Positions 34,459 through 45,887 of a stretch of DNA of 64,000 bases are shown piece after piece. The stretch lies in assembly GCA_033085395.1 (NCBI GenBank), contig MU853201.1, positions 35,720 to 99,719 on the forward strand, given 5' to 3'. The notes below the pieces were generated by a model. The model saw only the letters and a list, made by a program, of their open reading frames with translations. It was not told where the DNA came from and did no database searches. This DNA comes from Xanthoparmelia taractica. Its lineage: Eukaryota; Ascomycota; Lecanoromycetes; Lecanorales; Parmeliaceae. Numbering within the stretch: position 1 is the stretch's first letter; each line of letters begins with the position of its first letter. Both the position numbers and the translations under genes were made by a program.

Positions 34459-36048
34459 ATGCTCTCTTCTTGCCGCCTCATTGCTCGCCCAACTGCCCTA
34501 AGATCCTCCTTGCCAAGGACAATTGCATTGAGGTCTGCCTCTGCGTGGGCCAACGTTCCTCAAGGCCCTCCTGTATGTTTACGAGCCATTGACCGCTACT
34601 GTATGACTGACATAACTGCAGGATGTAAGTCGGAGCTATTGCCAGGAGATGGCCCCCACTAACACGCTACCGCCTTCCAGGCTATCTTGGGTATCACAGA
34701 GGCCTTCAAGGCGGATAGCTTCCCCAAGAAGATCAATCTAGGTGTAGGGGCGTACCGTAGGTAGAACAAAGCCATATCCAAGGACAACGCTGACGCTTCT
34801 TAGGCGATGATGAGGGAAAGCCTTATGTCCTGCCATCCGTGCGGACCGCTGAAAAGAAAGTCGTTGACTCGGGACTTGACAAGGAATATGCGGGAATCAC
34901 GGGTCTACCTTCTTTCACCAAGGCTGCTGCTACTCTTGCCTACGGTTCCTCTTCTGAGTCGTTCAAGCATGACCGAATCGCAATAACCCAATCAATTTCC
35001 GGCACTGGCGCCCTTCGGATTGGTGGCGAGTTCCTTGCACGTCACTATCCCCTTAGCAAGAATATCTACATTCCTACACCTAGCTGGGCCAATCACAATG
35101 CCGTGTTCAAGGACTCTGGTTTAGAGGTTGTAAAGTACAGATACTACAACAAGGACACCATTGGTCTGGACTTTGATGGTATGGTAGACGATCTCAAAGC
35201 CGCCCCAGAGGGCAGTATCGTTCTTCTTCACGCATGTGCACACAATCCAACTGGGATTGATCCTTCAGAATCGCAATGGAGACAGATCAGTGATGTTGTA
35301 AAGGAAAAAAATCATTACCCATTCTTTGACATGGCCTATCAAGGGTTTGCCAGCGGTGATACCAAAAAAGATGCTTTCGCTGTCAGACACTTTCAGTCTG
35401 AGGGCCATCGCTTCTGTCTAGCCCAGAGCTTCGCCAAAAACATGGTAAGCTTATTGCTACGTACAATCTCATTGATGATCTGCTGATGGTTGATAGGGAC
35501 TTTACGGCGAGCGTGTTGGGGCCTTTTCCATTGTCTGCGACTCGGCCGAGGAAAAGAAGCGAGTTGACTCGCAGATAAAGATTCTCGTCCGGCCCTTTTA
35601 CTCCAATCCACCCATTCACGGGGCTCGCATAGCTGCCAAGATTCTGGACGATCCCACGCTCAACAAGCAATGGCTTGAAGAGGTCAAGGGAATGGCCGAG
35701 CGTATCATCAGCATGAGGGCGCTACTGAAATCGAACCTCGAAGACCTGGGTAGCCGTCACGATTGGAGCCACATCACGTCGCAGGTAATGACTCCCCTCG
35801 ACGCGTGCATGAAGGCAGGGTCTGACGTGGTCTAGATCGGCATGTTTGCTTATACAGGGCTGACGCCCGAGCAAATGGAGAAGCTGGCCAAGGAGGTGAG
35901 TTGGGAGCTGAAGCGAAAGTTTTGTGAGGGTGCTTACACATGACAGCACTCGGTATACGCCACGAAAGACGGCAGGATATCCGTAGCGGGAATAACGACG
36001 GGTAATGTTAAGCGCCTTGCGGAGGCGATCCACAAGGTGACGAGCTAG
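34459..36048 (+). CDS. AAT1: Mitochondrial aspartate aminotransferase
   Basis: Seven exons: 34459-34572, 34622-34624, 34681-34756, 34804-35444, 35497-35784, 35836-35895 and 35947-36048, giving 427 residues, in full agreement with family length. The first 30 residues (MLSSCRLIARPTALRSSLPR) form a mitochondrial presequence. The PLP enzyme moves the amino group between aspartate and 2-oxoglutarate (malate-aspartate shuttle). Landmarks are INLGVGAYRDDEGKPYVLPS, SGTGALRIGGEFL, HACAHNPTGIDP, FFDMAYQGFASG, SFAKNMGLYGERVGAF (PLP Lys276) and YSNPPIHGARIA. Exon 2 is only the codon GAT, supplying the conserved Asp of GPPDAILG. All other splice sites are canonical. Confidence 0.95.
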
Positions 36049-38269
36049 GTTGGATGTGAGGAATGCGTGGCCGTAATTGCCGTCCTATTTCTGACCCGGT
36101 CACTGTATCTTCTATTTTGATCATGCTTGGACCGAAGAATGTCTACAGTCCCCTTAGATTTAGCGCGGGAGAAGAAGTGTATAATAGGTTGAATGAAGAA
36201 AGCATAAGAGGGAGCGAGCGTGTGTTGGGGCTATGATGTTGACAGAGCGAGCGACTAATTCTTATGAGATTGTCTTGGTGTTGCCGTCAGTCCTCTTCTG
36301 TGCGACCAATGTGAGTCCTTTGCGTCATAGACAGAGGTAGAGGCAGGGACCGGGGGACTTTGGTGGACTTGATGACGGGGTTGAAGAGTGACAGCTGGCA
36401 TGGAAGGGGATACGTGGTGGCAGTCTTATCCCAGATGAGGGAGAAGAAGCGAAAGATAGGCCCAAGAAGTGAGAGTCTCGAACGTGGTGCGGCTCTATAC
36501 GAGGTCATGGCATATGCATGACCGAGTCAATGATCTACGTCGGCCTGAGGGCCCTGCATCAAAAAGGCGTTTGGCGGGTTTGCGGGAAGTTTTAGAGGTG
36601 ATGCCTGAAAGCACGCACGGGTCATGTCAAAGTGTGCAGAACAAAATGGTGCAGTTCATTTTTTTTTTTTTTGGGATGATTGCCAGATTCCAGACGAATC
36701 TATATATCAGCCCACTCGGTCATCGCTGACACATGGCCCATAAGATTTACTCCACCACCTTTTTTGCTGTCATCCAACAGTCGGTCAGGGAACAATCGTA
36801 CCATGACATGAACTAATACTTTTTCATGATGTGAAATGGACACGTTCGGAGAATTATTAAGGTAAGTAATAATAATTACAATAATACAATGGACTGTTGT
36901 AGAGCGAAGTACTTCGAAGTAGTATAGAGAGAAAGAGAGAGATCTAGACCACGGTCGATTGACGGGTAATAAAGGATAAGGCTTACCCGAAGAGCGCGGG
37001 TCGAGGGGGGGCTTCCTCGTGGTGTCAAGGCTCTAATGCGCATAGGCGTCATCGGTGACGCAGTAACTCTCTCTCTTTTCTCCTCTCATCCCATGTCTGT
37101 CTGCAAACGACTGTACCTTGACGCTGCTGACAAGGTATAGGTATCTTCTGAGCAGTGCAGAAAATGTAGAACACATCCCTACTCTAACCCTAGCAATGCT
37201 TTAGTATTTGCGGTAAGGGAGACGCAGGTCGGGAGAAAAGGTACATATGCATAGATAATCCACTTCATGTAGCGAAAACGAAAAGAAAACAAAAACATGT
37301 CGAGCTGTGTTTGGATGTCACTATGTATCTTTTGATACTTTACCTTACTTGTACCATTGCAGATCGTACGAGCACAAGTTGTCTGGACCCGTATCCTAGT
37401 ATCAAAATCGGAAAACAACCCGATGATCCGGAAGCCTTTTCCAGGCCACTTTCCGCCAATGAAATATTTCCCTGAAAAAAAAAAAGAACAGCGTATGAAA
37501 TGGCGTACGAATGGCGTATGGATAGCGTATGATCTCATCCCTGAATTGGAAATCTTAGTTGCGTCTCGCCGGTCATGAAAATTAAAAAGTATGTGGAGAA
37601 GAGTGTGCAGCATGATTAACATATCACAACCATACCCCTAACCACAAACAACAACCACACTTTCCACCTCCAAACCTCCAACCTCCCCGAACCGAGCTTG
37701 ACATTTGCATTCTACCTATACGAACCAAGCAATCATGTACTAACTAGTCCCTCGGCAGCCGTGTCAAAACTAGACTGATCGAGATGCTCCTTCCAGCTCC
37801 AATCTGACACAAAACACCTTACTACTCCCTATCAGTATTCATATCACGACCAAACACCGAACTTCTACTTCTACTTTCCCCAACTTCTACGTAATCTCTC
37901 ACCTCCGAGCTCCTCCTCCTGCTCCTCCTCCAATTCCACTACGGCTTACAATTACCCTCCCTCTGCCTACATATAGCTACGAGTCTCCCCAAGCATTTTC
38001 AGAGACCCAAAGCTCCCTCGTTTCCTTGTCAGTCCCCTGCCCTTGGACGAATACTGCCGCTTGCTGACAGTTACCGTAGCTCTACCTGTCTGCAGGTGCG
38101 ACCTTCCAAACTCCTCCCCCCTTGGCCCCGCAACCCCCCAAACCTACTGCAGGACAGCACATTGCACCACCCGTTACTGCAGTTTGATTCCTGCCTTCGC
38201 TTCGCAGCCAAGAGAAAGAGCTACCAGCGCCTGCACCATTATTGCTTTCTGTCCCCAACGACGCTTACC
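36049..38269. other. Long intergenic region upstream of YPD1
   Basis: 2.2 kb without a recognised gene. It holds a T12 run near 36,660. From about 37,620 to 38,270 it is strongly pyrimidine-rich (CTCCTCCTCCTGCTCC near 37,911), typical of a long fungal promoter and 5' leader of the next gene. Confidence 0.6.
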
Positions 38270-39051
38270 ATGACCCAAGTCAGCTCCATCCCCACAATCA
38301 CATTCTTCTCCAAAACCAACCAAGCAAAAGAGGAAGACGGGGGAGAAGAATACGGCATGGCGAGTCATTCGGTGGAAGATCCTGTACGTCTTGGGCCCCA
38401 ACCCTCCACAAATTTCTATAGTTATAGAACCGCATGCTGACACGTTCCTCAAAAGGTCGACGCGGGCTCTACAGGCGTCCCTGACTTCAGCGATTCGATT
38501 GACCAGTTGACCTTTGAGCAAATCCTGGAAATGGACGATGATGAGGACGAGCGAGAATTTAGCAGGAGCATAGTATATGGATTCTTCGAACAAGCCGAGG
38601 CAACGTTCGAGAAGATGGATGCTGCCCTGTATGTTGATACCAGCTTCATCTCACCGGCGCATGCCCAGGGGCTCCCCCTCGTTGCTTAGCATATTCAACA
38701 CAGTTGACACTATACCCCTCTGTTCTTTGCCCGTGCCTGCAGCATGACCCTATATCAAAAGTACCACCGCAGCCGCTGATGTCCATTAGGCGAAAAAGTG
38801 ACCTGGCGAATCTCTCCTCCCTCGGCCACTTTCTAAAGGGATCGTCCGCGACGCTTGGTATGACCAAGGTGAAGGATTCATGTGAAAAGATCCAACATTA
38901 TGGTGCACACAAGGACGACGTGGGACAGCCCACAGACATGGATGACACGGTACTGCTTAAGAAAATCAAGGCGACCCTGGAGACGGTCAAGGTAGAGTAC
39001 AAGGAGGCGGAACGAGTACTGAAGCAATTCTACCACGATCCGGATGCCTGA
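38270..39051 (+). CDS. YPD1: Ypd1-type histidine phosphotransfer (HPt) protein
   Basis: Exons 38270-38383, 38456-38628 and 38790-39051 give 182 residues. The core is a four-helix HPt domain: FEQILEMDDDEDEREFSRSIV, FFEQAEATFEKMD, then LSSLGHFLKGSSATLG carrying the phospho-accepting His109, and the final helices to residue 182. It relays phosphate from hybrid histidine kinases to Ssk1/Skn7-type response regulators for osmotic and oxidative stress, in cytosol and nucleus. Fungi usually have one copy. The second intron is 161 nt, long for this window, but both borders and phases fit. The acidic N-terminal 40 residues are variable in the family. Confidence 0.93.
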
Positions 39052-39782
39052 ATGGCTATGAGTTGAAAGGCATTGTTGAGGGGAGCACCCTTCCCAGAGT
39101 ATATCATGACGAGAGAACGAGTGCTGAATGGGTGTGAGGAGGTGTAAGATAGCGCATACGAATTATAATATCTCAGCAGACGATGGCATCTTTTTGCGTG
39201 GGATTCAATTCAAGCACGCTTGAGAACTTTCAATGGCTGCCCCCTTTGCGCGTGTGACTACAACTTTTACATACATTCTTCTTGACTTGAGCTGCTCGAA
39301 TTCTCTCCGCCTTAAAAGGTATTCCATCCCTCACTCAGTTGCGGACGTCAGCTCCAGGTTTGCTTCCACATTCGTGATCCCCCCGGCTCCTCTCCCTTCC
39401 CTTTTCCTCACCTCACCTCATCGACAAAACCAGCAACTTGTCTCAAAATAACAGGTGGTGCTCTAATTCGCTAAGATGGGGTTTGTTGAGAGTCTTTTGG
39501 CCAATAGGAGCCGTCCCGCGGAATCACATACAAGAAGGGTTGTGATTCCAGGCAAAAGATATAAAGGAGAAGGAAGGAGAGGCGCACCTCTCCTTTCTTT
39601 CCGAGTTAATTCCACATCTTCTCTGCTCGAATGGCAGGAGCCATGTTCAGAAAGCGCGTTCACCTCTGGACCCCTGTTGCTCGATCTCTTTTCTTCTCTT
39701 CTCTTCTCCCTTTTTCTCTTTCTTTCCTCCAACCAACCCACCACCCACCTCTCACCTCCCACCACCACCACACTATCACGAG
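39052..39782 (+). other. Intergenic region and 5' leader of the next gene
   Basis: No conserved gene was recognised. It includes a CT-rich leader (39,660-39,780) which would form the non-coding first exon of the zinc-knuckle gene. Confidence 0.45.
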
Positions 39783-40900
39783 AGTAAGTAATCAATCCTT
39801 CATACGATGCATACATTTCTGCCCATTGCCGTCGTTGATCTCGTGTCGAGCTTGTTGACTGAACGAATTCCACTGCATTCCTCCCGTTCTGTTGTTGTAG
39901 CGTCATTTATCCTTCTGGGGAGATGTCCATACTGACATGTACCGTTTATAGTGCCCATCTGTCGCGTCTGCAACACCTGGGGCCACTCGTCCTGGGAGTG
40001 CACCCAGTCTCGTCCCCTGGACAGAGACGTAAGTACACAGTTAGCATCTCTGCTCCAACCCATCCTATTCCTTGCGTGCAAACCTGATTCAACTGTTCCT
40101 CACGCTTGCGTTGCCCGCACGTATCCCATGCATTGTCAGTTCTTCTCCAAAGGATCATTAGCTAACTATATGTATTTAGTCATTGGTGCGCGGAATGGAG
40201 CTCCTATGGGGAGCATATGCCCGCCTCGCTGCCCCGCCTCCTCCTCCTCCTCCTCCTCCTCCTCCTCCCCACCAAGGTAGGATCAACATCCTTTGCTCCA
40301 GGAAATATGTGTGGCAGCTTGAAGAATGGATGCTGATGGATTGTATCTCTAGACCCGCGCCGCCGCCGCCGCCCCCCCCGCGCCCCCCAAGACCGCCCCG
40401 TCCGTGGTCCTGGTGGCCGCGGCCGCGGTGGCTACCACCATCTCCGCCGTCCGCGTCGGGCCCCCGGCCCAAGCGCTGGTTAGTCATTCCATTTGTCTCA
40501 TTTCAAGACAGGGCCTTCTCTTACATGAATTGATTCAGTGGAAGGTTGGAATGCTTTTGGTCCGTGCCTTAATGTTCAGTCGAGCCAATACTGGGTTGGA
40601 AAGATGCTGATTGTAACGTCGAGTAGCGCGACAACAGCAGCAGCAGCAACAACAACCACCACCACCACCACCACCTCAACCTCAACCTCAACCCCAACAA
40701 CAACAACAGCAGCAACAGCAGCAGCAGCAACAACAACAACAGCAGCAACAACGGCAGCAGGAGGAGGAGGAGGAGCAGCAGCAGCAGCAGCAAGAGCAAG
40801 AAGACGAATCTTGGGCGGATGAGAGTAAGACACTTTCTCTCATTTTACCAATGAAAGCCCCTTTGCTGATGGTTTTCCAGTGATTGAGAATGCCGACTGA
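39783..40900 (+). CDS. Zinc-knuckle, RGG-box, poly-Pro/poly-Gln protein (putative RNA-binding), start codon split by an intron
   Basis: Exon model: base A at 39783, then 39952-40028, 40180-40276, 40353-40478, 40539-40559, 40627-40824 and 40881-40900, total 540 nt, 179 residues, all phases consistent. It starts MPICRVCNTWGHSSWEC, a CX2CX4HX4C zinc knuckle. Then come a run of 11 Pro, an Arg-rich stretch with PVRGPGGRGRGGYHH (RGG box), a long Gln/Pro tract (CAA/CAG mixed) with five Glu, and the end ESWADEMIENAD. Together these suggest an RNA-binding or RNP-associated protein, likely nuclear. The upstream frame is open back to 39,546 without ATG, so the first ATG is formed by the splice. The donor at 40560 (GTCCGT) is weak, so exon 5 is the least certain. 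Confidence 0.55.
40635..40797 (+). repeat. CAG/CAA/CCA trinucleotide tract
   Basis: Mixed CAG, CAA, CCA and GAG codons encoding Gln, Pro and Glu runs in the preceding gene; likely to vary in length between strains. Confidence 0.85.
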
Positions 40901-41132
40901 AAGTTTCTCTGTTCCTTTTCGGAGGGAAGTGGGTCGGCGGGCGTGTTTTTTTTTTGGGCGGCATTGATAGTGAAGAAAGACCTTTTCTCCCCTCAAACTG
41001 TCTGTATCTCTCAGTCGAAACCACCACATGGTTGCAAGACAACGTCACTGAGGTCCTTGAACTATAATTCTGGGAACACTTTGGTGAACTGATGGCAAAA
41101 TGAGGAAAATCTACCTACTGTATTCGCCCAAT

Positions 41133-41372
41133 TTACTTGAGAAATGTTGGAGATCTTGTCGGCGTGAGTATTTTAGCGGCGTATGGACGATCGGAAGGGC
41201 GATGCTGCGTCATGGACGTGAGAAAGTCGTTTAGAATGTCTAGATCGTCTCTGGAGAACGAAAAAATTCCCAGGTAAAAGGGTAGAGAGGTGCGTGTTGA
41301 GCCCATCGAGCATGTTCTCCTCGCCCGGCTGACAAAGACGATGGCTTGGCTCCGGAGGGCAATGGTTCGCAC
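41133..41372 (-). pseudogene. Possible C-terminal fragment of a protein kinase
   Basis: The frame contains RDDLDILNDFLTSMTQHRPSDRPYAAKIL, which resembles the end of a fungal Ser/Thr kinase domain (helix, then HRPxDRPxA). No catalytic loop or ATP motif was found upstream, so it is at best a relic. Confidence 0.3.
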
Positions 41373-43093
41373 ACTCGTCGGGCAGATTTCCCAAATGCTG
41401 CAATCTAGTCGTTAATGATGCCGTTGATGTTCATCCTTCAATTTCGGATGACGATGGTGTGGCTTTCCTCCACCCAACACTGGGCTAAGCTCCCTATGTC
41501 TGCGCTCGAGCCTAGCTGGGTGTTGGAGTCAAACAAAAGTTTGGGAGCTTGATATCCAAGTTCATAAGCGTCAAGAGGGCGAGTTTGTACCTCTACCGTC
41601 TACCCCTACCGAACTGTTTCCCGGGTCAGAATCACACCGATATTGATGGGTCTACTTAATAGACCATTATAAACATCTTATCATTTCAGTACCTGTTGTT
41701 TTGGTAACATGATATTAAACACTACATGATGATATGATGATATGACATGTGAGGCTGGATCGAAATATGCCTGAGGGGAAAACTACGCATCGTCACACTT
41801 TCCTCCAATTCGAAAGGCTCAGAAAGGCGGAAACGGAGAAGAACATGAGCAAATACTGAGACACTTGTTGTAGTGCACCGATGATACACAATTAATTGAC
41901 GGCCTTGAAAGAAGATCTAGAAGAAATGGACAGTATTCTACCAAAATTCAAAAAGCATCACGATGATGGGCAGGATGCGATACGCAAATCCTTTCCCGTG
42001 ACCACGACCGCCTTTCTCATCCTCCTCAGCAACTCGCTAGCCAGCTTCTTTCACCATGGCCCAAACACCCTCCTGTGATCCCAACGCCACTTCACCTCTT
42101 TCCGAGCTGGCCGAAAAGGTAAATTCCTTGGGTACATCCTACAGAAGACTTTTCGGCGTCGCCTAAGCGAAGAATCTCAAACTTATAGGCCTCAACAATC
42201 ACGTATCGACGATTTCGCGACTCCCTTCGCGACGGACTCGGTGAACGCACTTCCCATCGATTTGGCCGCGGTGCAGGAGATACTCGACGAAGGGCACGAA
42301 ACGTCCCGCCCTCAAACTGGGTACGAGCGAGAACCTTCGCTCGATCACCGAGGTAAAAAGTCAGACAGCAAGCAGATGCATAATCTGTAAACAAGACCGT
42401 GTCGCTGTCAGGCCAACACGCAGCGACGTCTCAAATGAGGATCAATTGTTTCGTCCAGTATTCTCCGTTCTCGGGCGATAATTGTCTTGCAACCTCGCCG
42501 TCCATGCATCCATGGATGTAGCTAAGACGTCAGTCGAGCTTTGCAAGGTGGTGGATTACTTACCATTCACCGATGAGTAAGTAATATGGATTTCTTCCAT
42601 CGAGATGGTGCAGAACCCGGGTATCGTTTCTCGACACCAAAGGAACGAGAGACGACGTGTTAGGAAGCGAGCGTCTGTCATGCTTGCTGCATATTGCCAG
42701 CATGAGAATTGACGATGCTCAATACCAGCAGCATAGCGTTGAGACTGATTGGATTGAATCGTGGAGCAGTTGTGTTTTTAAGGTGATAGTAGTACAGGTG
42801 TCAGTGGTTGAGACATGAGTCGATCTTTGAAGTTCTGGGAAACACTTGGCCAGTGCCCAGTTGGTTGGTTGAGGTGTCGAGTCTAGAGGATCTCGATCCT
42901 GAGGAGGACTGAGGCGCCACCCACGCATGCGGCTTGGCCTTGCTATTTATATCAAGTCTTCACTCCCACTCCTTTCGCAAGACCTTAGCGGAAAAAAATA
43001 CCTTCACTCGCATGCGAATTCGTTTCCCAGTTCTCGTGAAATCGCTTAGGCTGTTTTACAGAATACAAGACGGAGATCTTCTTGGATGTGGGC
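41373..43093. other. No gene recognised
   Basis: Short frames only on both strands. The 41,896-42,078 frame (ALKEDLEEMDSILPKFKKHH) has no known match. Confidence 0.45.
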
Positions 43094-43675
43094 ATGGGAG
43101 ACCCTCTCAGCGTTACCGATAGCGTGATCGCCGTCGCCGGACTGGCGTTCAAGAGCGCGAAGACCCTGAATGAGGCAATTGCAAGCTTCGCGAACGCCCC
43201 GGAACTGCTGCGGGATCTGGGCAAAGACCTTGGAATCCTTCAGGACGTCCTCCAAGCCTTGAAGGAGGAACTGGATGGAGTGCCAAACGCGGATCTTTCC
43301 AACGATCAGAAGGCCTGCTTCGAAGGTCTGAAGCCTGCTCTTGGCGCCTGCAGAGAAGTGTGTGATCGTTTCGCATTGCAGTCAATGTCGGTTGCGAATG
43401 TGACAATCGGGTAGGAAGACGTGCAGCATGTTGCGAAAGTTCTGAAAGAGCATGGACGAGTATTGAAGCTCCGTCTCGAGTCGTGCACGAGCGGTCTGAA
43501 AGATACGACTGCAGGAGCTGGCACGCAAGTCGGATATGCCAGAACTTTCAATGAGGCGAGGCAGGCGATAGGGGCCATGGGAAACGTCACGGGGGGCGGG
43601 CCACCCACTATTGTGGAGTATGCTGTTGGTGCCATGGACACAGAGTCAGCGAAGGCTTTCTGGACAAGTAAGTGA
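43094..43675 (+). pseudogene. Fungal STAND (NLR-like) N-terminal domain, interrupted
   Basis: It opens MGDPLSVTDSVIAVAGLAFKSAKTL and continues ELLRDLGKDLGILQDVLQ, DQKACFEGLKPALGACREVCD, a clear match to the fungal N-terminal domain of STAND/NLR-like proteins and related short forms. A TAG at 43412-43414 stops the frame; the same frame then runs on (EDVQHVAKVLKEHGRVLKLRLE...TGGGPPTIVEYAVGAMD) to 43675. Much of the usual helix region is missing. The end lies at a good splice donor (A|GTAAGTG), so a further exon is possible, but no NACHT domain follows. A short truncated form or a pseudogene; the latter is favoured. Confidence 0.65.
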
Positions 43676-44141
43676 GCTCATGTTGTAAAGCCAAGCACTC
43701 AAGCACCGTTAGTGTAGTGTGTCACAGAACAGACATTTTCTTAGGTGTAACTTTCATTAAAACTTTTTAACGTCTCCTTTCCTTTCTCTTGACCCGAGGG
43801 TTATCAGAAATAAACGCAAATGAACACCGATCAATGATCTAATAAGCTACATCGCACATCTACGTTTACAGAACAAGAGGAAGAGAGCAATGTTGAGGCA
43901 CGGGGAAGAAGAAAGCTGGCCTAATTCTTTACGAGGCCGGGAAACGCAAAATCCGCGCTGTACAGTAGATCCACGACTGGTTTTCCGTGCATGCCACCAT
44001 AACATTCGCAGTACCGCTATATATACATCCCAGCAATAAACGCCTTCTACTCGCCCGTGGGACCGAGACCTAGGCTTTCCTATAATCACACCGCATTACT
44101 ATTTCGTAACATGCATGTTCAAAATCTACCACCATCTACCA

Positions 44142-45078
44142 TTAGTAACGGCGGAAAGGCTGCTGCTGCGAGTCCATCTCCTGCGGTACATTGTACTGCC
44201 ACTGCTGTGGCCACTTGTGCTGGGAGGCCAATTCGTGCGGGTGGTTGTAATTCCACTGCTGCGGCGTGCTGGGCTGGGATGCCGATCCCTGCGGTCCACC
44301 ATGAAGCCACTGCTGTGACTGGTTGTGCGGGAAAGCGGGCTGTTGGCTCATCCAGCCGGGTATCAGGGCTGTGACCCTGTCCCTGACGGCGGGATACCTC
44401 CATGCCAGCACCATGATCACGATTGTCGGAACGCCGATGCCCAGTCCAACTACTAAGGCGATAATGTCGCCTGTGCCGAGACCGGTACCGGAGGCACCTT
44501 GGCTGTTGCTACCCGTACTGCCAGTGCCGTTCTTTTCAGTATTTGTTCCTGTTGACGAAGAGCCGCCGGCGGAGGATGTCGAGCTTCCGCTTCCGCCTCC
44601 ATCGCTTCCAGTAGATCCGGTGGCTACTGCCGCCAGTGCTGACACAACTGCTGTGGTCGTGCTGCTCGGTTGCGGGTTGTTGGCAGCAGGTTGACAGGAG
44701 AACATGAGCGATTTGGCGTCGAAAAATGTTGGAGCGTTTGCCAACGTGAAACAGCTGTCGGAAAGGAAGGACGAAATCACGTTGTTGGTTTGGACGCCGC
44801 ATGCCGTGTCCGAATAGTATATCGGGGCGGCGGTACCCTGAGGGCACGGGGGTTAACGCGGCGATGACAACGCCTTCAGCACCAGTGGTAACGAGGCAGG
44901 TGGACAGCCGCAGGGTCACTGTGGGGTTGAGGGTGCTGGGGTTGTTGCACCCAGGGTCGTTGTAGAACTTAAGCGTCCCTGGAGTATCAGATGCGACCAA
45001 GGCGTGAGGGGGGAAGATGGGATGGAAACAGAGTAGCAAGGTGGACAAATAATAGGACGAGCGCAAAGACATTGTCAT
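44142..45078 (-). pseudogene. Signal peptide / Cys ectodomain / single-TM protein gene with a frameshift in a C run
   Basis: The first frame (45078 to about 44853) gives a signal peptide (SSYYLSTLLLCFHPIFPPHALVA), then LKFYNDPGCNN and LRLSTCLVT. The second frame (to 44142) continues PCPQGTAAPIYYSDTACGVQ, DSCFTLANAP, a Ser/Thr/Gly stalk, one membrane helix (IIALVVGLGIGVPTIVIMVL) and a Gln/Asn-rich cytosolic tail. This is a frequent fungal surface-protein layout of unknown function. The join falls at five consecutive Gs on plus (44848-44852); one base fewer restores the frame, so a homopolymer sequencing error is as likely as a real mutation. No intron fits. Confidence 0.65.
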
Positions 45079-45887
45079 GATTGTACTTTGGATTTTGAAT
45101 TATCACGGCCCAAGAGGCTCAACGTGCAAATTGCACGGCACTACTATACGAAGGAATGGCATGAGATGAAAGAGAGCGTGGGAGTGGGAAATGGACCTTT
45201 TTATCCGTTGGCCGTAGAGTATAAATGGCTCGTACGCCGCAAAGACGCATCGAGTGAGCTTGTGGAAATTGGTATGTTACAAGGAAGTTGAATGCTGCCG
45301 CGAAGGCGTTCGCGGAGATCGGGTCCAGGCACATGGCAGAAGGCTGGCGGTTCATGACCCATACCGATTGGTCCCGGGCCCGTGTGGGCTGTTGTAGGCC
45401 ACCCCGCGAGTGCGCATTCGATCATTGCTATTAATTTTAGCGGCCAGTGACAAGGCAAGTGGGATGATGTATAATCGGGAAGCCGAGATGAGATATACCT
45501 TTGTTATTGTAGGAAGAAGGTTGCAAATCGGAAGGAGAACAGGCTTATCATGAACATTAGGTGTCGCTTTTACGTCTGCTTACCTGCCTTAACCCCCACA
45601 GCGACTGTGCCCCTGCGGTCCAATTTATATTGAGATTTGAGAGTAAGTAGATGGAGAAGAGGTGGGGGGTCATATTTTAGTCGGCTTGTACCGCCAAGGT
45701 ATTAAAAGCTCATCTCATAGAATAGAAGAGTATTATAGGATGAAAAAAGATCTTGGACAGAGTAAGCACCTTAGATTAGAAGACTATATCGTAGGGTAGA
45801 AGAACATGGTAAGATAAAAAGACTATCGTACTGTAGGATAGATAGGTCATCGCAGGGTAAAAGAGTACTAGCTCCCAGCTCTATATT
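45079..45887. other. No gene recognised
   Basis: Ordinary composition, then AG-rich repeats (GTAGGATAGAAG-like, 45,720-45,870) up to the foldback element. Confidence 0.5.

Noticed and set aside
40569..41029. Poly-Leu and poly-Val minus-strand frames opposite the Gln tract
   Set aside because: They are the complement of the CAG/CAA/CCA repeat; no protein-like sequence lies around them.
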